This document shows, piece by piece, positions 16,961-26,016 of a DNA stretch of 64,000 nucleotides (its first letter is position 1; each line of letters begins with the position of its first letter). The position numbers and the translations under genes were made by a program. The notes below the pieces were generated by a model. The model saw nothing but the letters and a program-made list of their open reading frames with translations, was not told the DNA's origin and did no database searches. The DNA is from Parapedobacter tibetensis (lineage in GTDB: Bacteria > Bacteroidota > Bacteroidia > Sphingobacteriales > Sphingobacteriaceae), in the NCBI RefSeq assembly GCF_024643205.1, contig NZ_JAMKQJ010000013.1, positions 124,001 to 188,000 of the forward strand. The letters run 5' to 3'.

Positions 16961-19900
16961 TTAAAAAGTCAAATTAACTCCAAAATTAAATACACGTTGC
17001 AGCGGATAGTACCAGAAATCATGTGTTTCCGGATCAAAACCCATATCTTTCATGTGGTCATATACCATGAAAAGGTTACTTCCGCTAACGGATACGCGAA
17101 GGCCCTGCGCTCCGAATGATTTACAGATAGCTGATGGTAGGTTATAACCGAGCTCCATATTTTTTAGCCGCAAAAATCCGGCATTTTTCATCCAGTGTGT
17201 AGAGGCATACGAACTGTTTGTACTGGTTGTCCACAATGCCGTACTCCCCCTAGGCATGGTCGCGTCCACATTGTCCACCGCCCAACTATCCCTTGCACGC
17301 CAATCGAGGAAATTACCGAATGTATGGCTCATCACGGGGAACCAACCGCCAAAATATTGCTGCGCGTTCTCCTGCCCTTGGAAAAACAAGGCCAAATCAA
17401 ACCCCTTGTAGGCCAAATTAGCAGTAAACCCGAAGACAATTTCAGGAACATTTGTTTGATTTATTCTGATCCTATCTCTTGAATCAATTTCGCCGTCACC
17501 ATTTACATCCTCATAAATCAGGTCGCCAGCTTTGGTTCCCGGTAAATGGGGCGTGGCGTCGACTTGTGTTTGATCCCGGTACACGCCGGTAGCTTTGTAC
17601 AACAATGCCGCCCCATATGGCCTGCCTGTGGCATACTGATAGGGCTCCGCTGCGGGTTGCTCATCTGCAAACACAACTTTATTGCGCGCGAAAGACACAT
17701 TGCCGGACAATCTGTAGGAAACCTCGTTTACCTTGTTGGTATGAGAAAGTACTAATTCAAACCCTCGGTTATCCACAATCCCGATATTTTCATCCGGCAA
17801 CGTCAATCCCGTATAGTCAGGTACGGTCGCACTACGTTTGGTCAGGATATCCGATCGCCGGGACTTGAAATAATCGAATTCAACATTCACTAGTCCATTC
17901 CATAGACCGGCCTCGACACCGACATTCCATGTTTCCGCGGTCTCCCAGGTAATAAACGGATTGGGCACATTGGTTTGCACAAGACCTGCTACATCGTTGT
18001 TGCCGATTACATAATTGTTGTTGAAGCCGTAGGTCATCATGTATTGAAATGCAGGAACGGCATCGTTGCCCATCTTCCCATAAGACCCCCTTAGTTTAAG
18101 GTTACCGATGAAATCCAAGTTTTCCATAAAAGATTCCTCGGAAATTCTCCAACCCAATGAAGCTCCTGGAAAAAAACCATACCGTTTCTCCTTGGGGAAT
18201 TTCGATGAACCATCAGCCCGTAATGTCACTTCAGCCAAGTATTTTCCGGCGTAGTCATAATTGATCCGTCCGAACACGTTCTGCCGTGCATCCTGACCGG
18301 AGAAGCCAGAATTTGATTGCTTAGCCTTATCACTGCTCCCCATATTTAATTCCGGCAAACTAATGGACAGGAAATCACTCCTTCCAGCTTGTAGTGTCGC
18401 GCTTTTGATCTGAGTTTGCTCATAACCAGCCATCAGCGCTATACTATGCATATCGAACTGCCTTGCATAATTAACTTTGGAGGTAAAATACATTTGCGTT
18501 ACTGCATAGTTAATCTGGTTCAGATTTGCCAAAGATGGGCTCATTCCGGACAATCCTTTCACATACTCCTTCGTTTGTGCGTCCTCACGATACACATAGC
18601 TTGGCGTCTCAAACCTTTTGGTATAAACCCCCGAAAAATCATAACTCCCGCTACCGTCTATCGATAAACCCTTTATCCAAGGCAACTCCCATTTAAAAAA
18701 GAGGTTGCTTTGTGCCGCCCTTGTATCTTCCTGCTGATGGCCAGCATTATCTGTCACCCAATTGTGGACATTCTCACTCCCTCTCAGTGGCTGCATGTAA
18801 TCTGTACCCGGCCAGTAAGGCTGCCAATTGGGTTGATAAAGGTAGATATGGCTATTTAGCTCGTTATTACTCCAAAATGGATAGTGTCTGTCATCCACCC
18901 TTCCGGAAATATTGAGTCCTACCGTCAAATTATCGGTTACCTGAACATCTACATTTGAACGTACGTTGTATGATCTGAATTCGGTTGAACCATTTGTATA
19001 TTGCCCCGATTGTGCTAAATCACCCATAGAGAAATAATATTTAGTTCGTTCGCCACCGCCAGATACAGATACGTTGCCACGATGTTGGGGCGCTAATGGC
19101 CTCACAATATAGTCGTACCAATCCACATTGGGGTAATTGGGATCGCTGCCTTCCTTGTATTTCTGAAGTTCCACATCCGAAAAGATTGCCTCCCGCCCTT
19201 CATCGATTTCGATGTTATTTGATATCTTACCGAATGTATAGGAATCAGCCATCCTCGGATTTCTTGTCGGCTGGCTATACCCTTGGTTAAAAGAAAGATT
19301 GATAGACGGCTTTCCAACAGACCCGCGCTTTGTGGTAACCAATATAACGCCGTTCGCGGCACGCGAACCATAAATGGCAGCCGACGCATCTTTTAGTACC
19401 GTGATCGTTTCGATATCATTCGGGTTTAACTGCCCTAACCCGCCACGTTCCACACCATCAATAATAACCAACGCATTAGTGGCACCCGTTGTGCCACGGC
19501 CCCTGATCATGATTGATGGGTCGTCCCTTCCGGGTTCTCCGCTTCGGCTGTTAATAATCACACCGGGTAAACGCCCAGCGAGCGACTGAGAAACATTCGC
19601 TGAAGGGCTTTTAACAATATCAGCCCCCTTCGCAGTAACAACAGATCCCGTTAGCGAAGCTTTCTTCTGCGTACCGTAACCAACCACCACCACTTCTTCC
19701 AACGCTAAAAGATCTTCAGTCATCATTATAGTGAAAACACGTTGTTCTCCCACTTCAATTTCCTGCGAAATGTAGCCGGTATACGATATCTGGACAACGG
19801 CGTTTTCCTCGACCTTCAACGTGAATTGCCCATTATCATCTGTCATTGTCGGGTTGGTTGTTCCCTTTTCCAAGATGCTGGCGCCGACGATTGGGTTTCC

Positions 19901-20110
19901 CGCTTCGTCTGATACCGTGCCCGTAATAACATGGTTTACTTGATAAGAAATAATAGTACGCTCCCCATTTGGGAAATACGTGCTTTTTGTAGCCGACGCA
20001 GTGGGCGAATAGATTACTAGGATAGGGACTATCGCGGTCAAGCATCGTAATTTGACTTTCCAGCAAGTAGTTTCATTTGCTCGGAAAAACAAGCGATTTT
20101 TCTGTCTCAT
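16961..20110 (-). CDS. SusC/RagA-family TonB-dependent transporter
   Basis: 1049 residues. Signal region to ~A40 (SPTASA), a CarboxypepD-regulatory-like domain (ITGTVSDEAGNPIVGASILEKG) at ~60-140, the TonB-contact segment EEVVVVGYGTQKKASLTGSV, a plug (DIVKSPSANVSQSLAGRLPGV; VLKDASAAIYGSRAANGVI) and a C-terminal beta barrel ending in Phe (NFGVNLTF). It imports a substrate captured by SusD across the outer membrane using TonB energy. It begins 34 bases after the isomerase-like gene, in one apparent operon. Confidence 0.95.
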   Translation of the reverse strand: MRQKNRLFFRANETTCWKVKLRCLTAIVPILVIYSPTASATKSTYFPNGERTIISYQVNHVITGTVSDEAGNPIVGASILEKGTTNPTMTDDNGQFTLKVEENAVVQISYTGYISQEIEVGEQRVFTIMMTEDLLALEEVVVVGYGTQKKASLTGSVVTAKGADIVKSPSANVSQSLAGRLPGVIINSRSGEPGRDDPSIMIRGRGTTGATNALVIIDGVERGGLGQLNPNDIETITVLKDASAAIYGSRAANGVILVTTKRGSVGKPSINLSFNQGYSQPTRNPRMADSYTFGKISNNIEIDEGREAIFSDVELQKYKEGSDPNYPNVDWYDYIVRPLAPQHRGNVSVSGGGERTKYYFSMGDLAQSGQYTNGSTEFRSYNVRSNVDVQVTDNLTVGLNISGRVDDRHYPFWSNNELNSHIYLYQPNWQPYWPGTDYMQPLRGSENVHNWVTDNAGHQQEDTRAAQSNLFFKWELPWIKGLSIDGSGSYDFSGVYTKRFETPSYVYREDAQTKEYVKGLSGMSPSLANLNQINYAVTQMYFTSKVNYARQFDMHSIALMAGYEQTQIKSATLQAGRSDFLSISLPELNMGSSDKAKQSNSGFSGQDARQNVFGRINYDYAGKYLAEVTLRADGSSKFPKEKRYGFFPGASLGWRISEESFMENLDFIGNLKLRGSYGKMGNDAVPAFQYMMTYGFNNNYVIGNNDVAGLVQTNVPNPFITWETAETWNVGVEAGLWNGLVNVEFDYFKSRRSDILTKRSATVPDYTGLTLPDENIGIVDNRGFELVLSHTNKVNEVSYRLSGNVSFARNKVVFADEQPAAEPYQYATGRPYGAALLYKATGVYRDQTQVDATPHLPGTKAGDLIYEDVNGDGEIDSRDRIRINQTNVPEIVFGFTANLAYKGFDLALFFQGQENAQQYFGGWFPVMSHTFGNFLDWRARDSWAVDNVDATMPRGSTALWTTSTNSSYASTHWMKNAGFLRLKNMELGYNLPSAICKSFGAQGLRVSVSGSNLFMVYDHMKDMGFDPETHDFWYYPLQRVFNFGVNLTF

Positions 20111-20144
20111 AATTTAATAGATTAGTTGTTAGATATGGTTGGAT

Positions 20145-20984
20145 TCAATGGTTTACTTGGTATCTTACCTCAAGCAGTTGCTTCATCCAAAGATTCACTT
20201 CATATTGGTCGGCCAGGAGTCGCGTCGTATTGGGTACGTATGCCATATATGGATGCGGACCAAACTCGGGGGTGATGGTAGCCATATGGCTGCCAGCTGC
20301 AGTCAAGTGATCGATCCACCGATCCCACCACGCCAGGTGGTTGTCCAATGCTACTTGGTTTTCCGGACTCCGCGGGTCAGTGACCTGCGGGCCTTGGGGA
20401 TGTCCGACACGGGCATGAATGTGTTTGGTATGTCGTATGGCTAGATCAACAGCATCCTCTTGGTCTTCAAGATAGCTTTCCGATACGCAAACCCAATGGG
20501 AAAGATCCAGTGCCAACTCCAACGACGGGAATGCTTTCAGGTAGTCGTGAACAATGTGCGCTGCATAGGACCATTTGTTGCGATGGGTCTCGTGGATAAT
20601 GGGGATGGACGACTCCCTTGAAATCCGGTCGCACAGTGCAAAGCAAGCTTCCATCTGGTCCTTGTTGTAATATTCGCGACCGGTCTGCGAAACGATAAAT
20701 CGGGGTTTTGCCGAACGGCTTTTGTAAGACAGCAATGCGTACAAATTGCGCTCCAAGGCATCCAGATATCGGTTGAAGTCCTTGCCTTCGATCAACTCGG
20801 CATGGAGCAGGATGTACGAAAGCCCGTTGTCGCTGAGCGTAGCGACCATGTCTTCGTTCTTCGCCATGTCATCCAGCGGGAATACCTCTACGCCAGCGTA
20901 ACCATCGCTTTTGATCCGTTGGCCAAATGTTGGCCAAGGGATGTTTTCCGAACCCCAACGCGGGCAAAAGAAGTCGATATTCAT
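20145..20984 (-). CDS. TIM-barrel sugar isomerase/epimerase-like protein
   Basis: 279 residues without signal peptide. Opening NIDFFCPRWGSENIPWPTFG; barrel strands at YAGVEVFPL, LSYILLHAE, PRFIVSQTG, IPIIHETHRNKW, LELALDLSHW and HIHARVGHPQGPQV. The metal-site residues expected for AP-endonuclease-2-type isomerases (Glu near HETH, Asp in LDLSHW, His in HARVGHP) are visible. It likely isomerises a sugar or sugar-like acid in the cytoplasm. Its start overlaps the stop of the PhyH gene (ATGA). Confidence 0.8.
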   Translation of the reverse strand: MNIDFFCPRWGSENIPWPTFGQRIKSDGYAGVEVFPLDDMAKNEDMVATLSDNGLSYILLHAELIEGKDFNRYLDALERNLYALLSYKSRSAKPRFIVSQTGREYYNKDQMEACFALCDRISRESSIPIIHETHRNKWSYAAHIVHDYLKAFPSLELALDLSHWVCVSESYLEDQEDAVDLAIRHTKHIHARVGHPQGPQVTDPRSPENQVALDNHLAWWDRWIDHLTAAGSHMATITPEFGPHPYMAYVPNTTRLLADQYEVNLWMKQLLEVRYQVNH

Positions 20985-21799
20985 CGCAATTTATAGATCA
21001 GTGGCATTTGTTCGTCGTTGTCCAACACATCTCCGATTTGGAGTGTCTTTACATATTCATCCGGCAGGATATTGGGGGTACCATTATAGGTATTTCCATC
21101 GGGCATATAGGCGCAGGTCATTGCACGCCGGAACCCAGGTGTCATGTTGGCGTGTGCACCATGGATAGTCAATCCGTTATGGAAGGAGCAACTACCTGCT
21201 TTCATCACCGCTGCATGAGACTTCGTTTGCTTGAATTCGGGATAAACTTCAAAGATACCACCCATGTTTTTACCAATACCTGTATTCTCGAATGTGGTTC
21301 GCTTGTGTGAGCCTGAAATGAAAAACAAACATCCGTTTTCCAACGTCGCATCATCCAATGCCACCCAGATGGACAATGCCCGTCGGTCTGAAAAAGACCA
21401 AAAAGGGGTGTCAAGATGCCAAGAAGTCGGGTTTGCCCAAGGCCGTTTTACCAATGCCTGATCGTGCCAGATGCGGATGCCGGCTACACCGGCCAATTCC
21501 GCAGCCATCTTGCCGATACGTTCATCCACCATGAGTTGCTTGACCTCCTCGTTGGTCTGCCAAAGATTCAACAGTTGATCAAACACGTTGTTGAAATATT
21601 TCGCGTCTTCGTTGATGCCATCATCTTCGCCTAGGCGTATTTCCTTTCCCGGTATCTTCAACCCATTCCGTTCCTTAATGGCTTGGGTGACCACCTGCCG
21701 CCAATGTTCCAATTCAGCTTCATTCAAGAAATCTTCAATGACGATGTATCCGCTGGTTCGATAAAAATTGATTTGCTCGCTACTTAGTGTGGTATTCAT
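20981..21799 (-). CDS. Phytanoyl-CoA dioxygenase (PhyH)-family enzyme
   Basis: 272 residues. The Fe(II) facial triad is present: HxD in TSWHLDTPFW, and the distal His in HGLTIHGAHANMTPGFRRAM, with Arg in FRRAM for 2-oxoglutarate. The opening SEQINFYRTSGYIVIEDFLNEAEL is typical of PhyH-like hydroxylases. This first gene of the operon implies that the imported substrate, or a derivative, is oxidatively modified. A TACATTTG sequence on the minus strand (complement of 21830-21837) may be the promoter -7 element. Confidence 0.85.
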   Translation of the reverse strand: MNTTLSSEQINFYRTSGYIVIEDFLNEAELEHWRQVVTQAIKERNGLKIPGKEIRLGEDDGINEDAKYFNNVFDQLLNLWQTNEEVKQLMVDERIGKMAAELAGVAGIRIWHDQALVKRPWANPTSWHLDTPFWSFSDRRALSIWVALDDATLENGCLFFISGSHKRTTFENTGIGKNMGGIFEVYPEFKQTKSHAAVMKAGSCSFHNGLTIHGAHANMTPGFRRAMTCAYMPDGNTYNGTPNILPDEYVKTLQIGDVLDNDEQMPLIYKLR

Positions 21800-21937
21800 A
21801 AATGCGCTCTAATTGGTTAAATACTCCTGCAAATGTAATCCCTCAAGACTGGTAATAAAATGACAAAAACACTTCATTATTTGCACTTTTTGATATTTTT
21901 AGCCTATGTTTGAAACGACCAATTAGCGATAAACCTT

Positions 21938-22813
21938 ATGGATAACTATCACAAATACCTACATGTAAGCGACTTAGACAAAGATTGGCAATTCTATGTT
22001 AATACGGTTGGCTATTGCAAAACCAACAAAAACATGCACTACCCAGACATGAGTAAGCATCCGAAAGACCACGTGTTCTCATGGAACAAAGGAAGGATCC
22101 TAGATGGGTACTATATCGTATTTATAACCAATGGCAGTGGGACGTTCGAATCGGCAAAAACGGCACCCCAACAAGTTGAGGCGGGTACATGTTTCATACT
22201 GTTTCCAGGCATATGGCATCGTTATAAGCCCAATCCACTCGTCGGTTGGGAGGAATATTGGGTTGGGTTCAATGGCGCATACCCACAGCATATCATGGAA
22301 AAGTTCTTCAACCGAAAAAATCCGTTTATAAAGACAGGATTGAATAAAGACTTATTGGCTGCATTCACCCTTTTGCTGGGTACGGTTTCGCAGGCTCAGA
22401 TCGGGTACCCACAACTGATTTCTGGCATAGCGTTACAAGTTTTGGGTCTCCTGAATAACATAAGGCTTGCGGATAACATCAATAACGATCCCGAATCGAT
22501 ATGGGTATCACAAGCTGTATTCATGCTGCAGAATCAGCTTAGCAACAGTGTTAATATGGAAGAGTTGGTTGAACAGTTTCCCATTAGCTACTCGAAGTTC
22601 AGGAAGTCGTTCAAACGGTTGACCGGAAAATCCCCAAACCAATATCACCTCGACTTACGCCTTGACAAAGCCGAAGAACTACTGAAAAACACGAATCTAA
22701 GCGTCAAGGAAATCGGTTATCACACGGGTTTTGACTCTCCTTATTATTTCTCCAGAGCATTCAAGGGGAAATTTGGAGTTTCACCTAAGATCTTTCGCAC
22801 AAAACCTGCCTGA
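21938..22813 (+). CDS. AraC-family regulator, divergent to the utilisation operon
   Basis: 291 residues. The N-terminal cupin-like sensor (GTFESAKTAPQQVEAGTCFI; LFPGIWHRYKPNPLVGWEEY) resembles AraC-type sugar-binding arms. The C-terminal ~100 residues are the double helix-turn-helix with KAEELLKNTNLSVKEIGYHT and GFDSPYYFSRAFKGKFGVSP. It is transcribed away from the PhyH gene with a 138-bp shared promoter region, the arrangement expected of a pathway-specific activator of the leftward operon. Confidence 0.88.
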   Translation: MDNYHKYLHVSDLDKDWQFYVNTVGYCKTNKNMHYPDMSKHPKDHVFSWNKGRILDGYYIVFITNGSGTFESAKTAPQQVEAGTCFILFPGIWHRYKPNPLVGWEEYWVGFNGAYPQHIMEKFFNRKNPFIKTGLNKDLLAAFTLLLGTVSQAQIGYPQLISGIALQVLGLLNNIRLADNINNDPESIWVSQAVFMLQNQLSNSVNMEELVEQFPISYSKFRKSFKRLTGKSPNQYHLDLRLDKAEELLKNTNLSVKEIGYHTGFDSPYYFSRAFKGKFGVSPKIFRTKPA

Positions 22814-22814
22814 A

Positions 22815-23273
22815 CTACGACACGCTAACAAGCTGGTATTCGATTTGGTTAAGCGTAAATTGCTCGCCCACCTCCTTACCCAGCATCAGGCTACCGACAG
22901 GAGAGGCTATGGAAACTGCGAAATAGGTCTTTCCGTCCACGAGTAGCTGACCGGCGCTGACCGAAAGGAAGAAAGCACCATGGTTGGTCTCCACCAAGCT
23001 GCCCAACATAGCTTGCTTCGCGTGTATATTGATGTCGATATTTCGCAAGACCTGTTCCATTTGCCGGGCCTGGGCAAGTAATTGCTGAAGGCGGTTGATT
23101 TCCTGCTGCATCATTTCCCGGGTGGTCTCAAATTTATCCCCTGCGCTGCTTTTCGTGTCATCGGTAGCTGCGTCGCTCGCCACCGCTATGGCTTGATCGG
23201 CATTGGTTATTCGATCTTGCACATACTGTTTACAGGCCGATAAAAGTGCTCCCTTCAATGATTCCATTTCCAT
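22815..23273 (-). CDS. GreA/GreB C-terminal-like protein
   Basis: 152 residues. A helical part (KYVQ-like KQYVQDRITNADQ; SSAGDKFETTREMMQQEINR; LQQLLAQARQMEQVLRNID) and a C-terminal domain with the Gre-type strand set LLVDGKTYFAVSIASPVGSLMLGKEVGEQF. SAGDKFE plus the C-terminal fold is common in Bacteroidota proteins often mislabelled as 3-oxoacyl-ACP synthase. A role at RNA polymerase is inferred only. It converges on the AraC gene with one base between them. Confidence 0.7.
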   Translation of the reverse strand: MEMESLKGALLSACKQYVQDRITNADQAIAVASDAATDDTKSSAGDKFETTREMMQQEINRLQQLLAQARQMEQVLRNIDINIHAKQAMLGSLVETNHGAFFLSVSAGQLLVDGKTYFAVSIASPVGSLMLGKEVGEQFTLNQIEYQLVSVS

Positions 23274-23341
23274 TGTTTCCGCTTGATGTTGATCTACTCA
23301 CCTACCAAGCAGCAAATCATATGCCTTTTTTCCGCTTAGTC

Positions 23342-23830
23342 CTACTTAATTTCCATGCCCCTATAGGTTTCAGCATCGGAGCGCCAGATTTCAAACTTTA
23401 CGTCATACCCTTCGGGTACGTAGATGACAATGGGCAATCGACCATTATAATTGGTGAATTCACTATTCGATCGCACGAACTGGGTAATTTTCTGGTCGTC
23501 CGGACAGGCCATTTTTGTCCCTGCGATATGCCCTTCCGTATGAAACACATAGTAGTCGTACCCCCAGCCTTGGAGATCCTTCTTCTCAAAAGACCCCATG
23601 AGCGAATGGTGGTTGCAGGCATCCGTTTCAGTATCTTTACCCACGTAAAACGCTATTTTCTTGTTATGGTCATTGTCTGATAGGGGCACTTCTATGATGA
23701 TCTGTTTTTGCCCTTCGGCTGGTTTAGGGAACATCTCCAGGCTCGCTTTGACATGATCCTGCGCCATCGCCTGACTGCCGGCCATCATGCCGATACCGAA
23801 CAAGAGAACTGTTAAAATTGATTTTGCCAT
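23342..23830 (-). CDS. Ecotin-type serine protease inhibitor
   Basis: 162 residues with a signal peptide ending near AMAQ. The ecotin signature is complete: LEMFPKPAEGQKQIIIEVPL, DACNHH with GWGYDYYVF, the reactive loop IAGTKMACPDD, and LPIVIYVPEGYDVKFEIWR. The two Cys match the ecotin loop disulphide. Aligned to E. coli ecotin (STMMACP), the P1 residue is Lys instead of Met, which would favour trypsin-like targets. It acts in the periplasm, usually as a guard against host or predator proteases. Confidence 0.9.
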   Translation of the reverse strand: MAKSILTVLLFGIGMMAGSQAMAQDHVKASLEMFPKPAEGQKQIIIEVPLSDNDHNKKIAFYVGKDTETDACNHHSLMGSFEKKDLQGWGYDYYVFHTEGHIAGTKMACPDDQKITQFVRSNSEFTNYNGRLPIVIYVPEGYDVKFEIWRSDAETYRGMEIK

Positions 23831-23896
23831 TTTATCATGATGTTAATTTATTACCTGCATAACGGCCGGAATGGATAATTCGCTACAAAGGGGGGG

Positions 23897-25672
23897 TTAA
23901 ACATCAGCATGCATTTCCTTACGTTCCCCTATCTGCTGCCGCCACATCGCATAATATAACCCTTTTTGCTCAAGCAATGTCGCATGGTTACCCGTTTCTA
24001 TAATCCTGCCCTTTTCCAATACAAAGATCTTATCGGCATACATAATGGTCGATAAGCGGTGGGCAATCATCACGGTGATATGCTGGCGTTCAGCCGTGAT
24101 GCGGCGTATGGTATTCGAAATCTCTTCTTCCGTAATGGAATCAAGGGCAGAGGTAGCCTCGTCAAAAATCATGAGGTGGGGCTGCCGCAACAGGGAGCGC
24201 GCAATGGATAATCGCTGGCGTTCGCCGCCTGATAATTTCAGCCCACCCTCGCCAATCACCGTATCCAACCCTTTGTCTGCCCGAGCAAGGATATTTTGCC
24301 CTGCGGCCTTCTCCAATACGTCTTCGATCATGGCATCGGTAGCTCCCGGGTTAACAAACAACAGGTTTTCCTTTATGGTTCCAGAAAACAATTGGGTATC
24401 CTGCGTGACGAACCCAATCTGATGGCGCAATTCTTCAAAGTCAATACGGTCATCGCTGTAATCGTTATAAAAAATACGCCCTTCGCTCGGATGATAAAGC
24501 CCGACAAGTAATTTTACCAATGTTGTCTTGCCCGAGCCCGAGGGCCCTACAAAGGCAATGGTTTCCCCTCGTTTTACTCCGAAAGATATTCCCTCCAATG
24601 CAGGCCTTGTAGCGGATTGGTGCTGAAAACGCACATCGTCGAACTGAAGGCTGGTTATGTCATTGATTTTTTCCGGATGTGCGGGTTGAAATTCCACTTT
24701 CCGGCTTAAAAGGTCTTGAAGGTTGTTTAAGGAAGCTTCGGCCTCCCGGTATGACAAAATAATATTGCCCAATTCCTGCAAGGGGCCAAAAATAAAGAAG
24801 GAGTAAAATTGCATCATCATCATTTGGCCTACGGTAACCTCATCCCTGAACACAAAAAATAGTAGGGCAAACATGATACATTGTTGCAAAAAGTTGACAA
24901 AAGTTCCTTGTACAAAACTAACGGAACGGATACTCTTGACTTTCCGCAATTCCAGTTTTAGAATCTTCATGGTCGTGGTGTTCAACCTACGTATCTCCTG
25001 CTGCGTGAGGCCGAGGCTTTTCACCAGTTCAATATTGCGCAACGATTCTGTAGTGGATCCGGCAAGGGCATTTGTGTCTTTGACAATATTTTTCTGGATG
25101 AATTTAATTTTGCGACTCAGGACGCTGGTCAGGAAGGCGAGCGTTACTGCACCCACAAGATAAATAGCCGGCAAAGCGGGGCTTAGCTGAAAGGCAATGA
25201 TGGTCACAAAAACAATGCCTACCAATGTTGCAAACAAGACATTCACAAAGTTGGTAATGAACTTTTCACAATCGGCACGAACCTTCTGCAGGACAGAGAG
25301 TGTTTCCCCGCTCCTTTGGTCCTCAAAATCTTGAAAAGGAAGGCGAAGTGCATGACGAAGCCCGTCTGTATAGAGTTTTGCGCCGAATTTTTGTATGACC
25401 ACATTGACCACGTAATCCTGAAAAGCTTTGGCAATGCGCGACACCATGGCAGCACCTATAATCAATAATAGGCCAATGGTGATTCCCTTAAAGAAGGCAT
25501 CCTCCGCGCCTTTTTCCCTATATTCAGCAGCCTTGTTGGCATAAGGATCGATGATTAAATTACCCAGGATGTATGGATTAAGTAAAGAAAATACCTGGTT
25601 AATGGCAGCAAGAATAAGCGCAAGGAAAATAAGGCCCTTGTAATTACTCAAATATCTTAATAATAGCTTCAT
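23897..25672 (-). CDS. ABC exporter, fused membrane and ATPase domains
   Basis: 591 residues. An N-terminal six-helix exporter domain (from YKGLIFLALILAAINQVFSL), then a nucleotide-binding domain with Walker A GPSGSGKTTL, signature LSGGERQR, Walker B LMIFDEATSALDS and H-loop IAHRLST. Half-transporters of this kind dimerise and export lipids, peptides or drugs; the substrate is unknown. It is followed by ecotin 67 bases downstream on the same strand, which may or may not be functional linkage. Confidence 0.92.
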   Translation of the reverse strand: MKLLLRYLSNYKGLIFLALILAAINQVFSLLNPYILGNLIIDPYANKAAEYREKGAEDAFFKGITIGLLLIIGAAMVSRIAKAFQDYVVNVVIQKFGAKLYTDGLRHALRLPFQDFEDQRSGETLSVLQKVRADCEKFITNFVNVLFATLVGIVFVTIIAFQLSPALPAIYLVGAVTLAFLTSVLSRKIKFIQKNIVKDTNALAGSTTESLRNIELVKSLGLTQQEIRRLNTTTMKILKLELRKVKSIRSVSFVQGTFVNFLQQCIMFALLFFVFRDEVTVGQMMMMQFYSFFIFGPLQELGNIILSYREAEASLNNLQDLLSRKVEFQPAHPEKINDITSLQFDDVRFQHQSATRPALEGISFGVKRGETIAFVGPSGSGKTTLVKLLVGLYHPSEGRIFYNDYSDDRIDFEELRHQIGFVTQDTQLFSGTIKENLLFVNPGATDAMIEDVLEKAAGQNILARADKGLDTVIGEGGLKLSGGERQRLSIARSLLRQPHLMIFDEATSALDSITEEEISNTIRRITAERQHITVMIAHRLSTIMYADKIFVLEKGRIIETGNHATLLEQKGLYYAMWRQQIGERKEMHADV

Positions 25673-26016
25673 ATCTTTTAGTCGTCATTCAAAAAGCAAA
25701 AATTTGATTCCTTGTATATCATCAGCGTCAATTGTTTAGGTACTGAGCCCACTAGTGGATACCAGCGGCATAGGGAAGGCCCCACAATTTTACTTCTTTT
25801 TTCTCAAAAATTCATTTTTTAATTTAATTCGGGTGCAAGACAGTTAACAGGTTTCACGCAACTGCCTGTAGTTTCGTTTACAGGACAAAAGTATGCCCTG
25901 CTTATGACAACCCTATGTCAGGGGACATTTTGGATGGTTAAGTTATGATCGCAATTAGTCGTGAAAGTCATTTTGTGTCCAAAACTGGAACCGAAGCAGG
26001 ATGAATGGCCTACGTG
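25673..26016. other. 344-bp intergenic region with two small palindromes
   Basis: No gene seen. It separates the 3' end of the copper ATPase gene from the ABC exporter start and so probably contains the exporter promoter. CCTGTA-N8-TACAGG (25865-25884) and TGACA-N6-TGTCA (25905-25920) could be operators, but arms this short can occur by chance. Confidence 0.4.
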
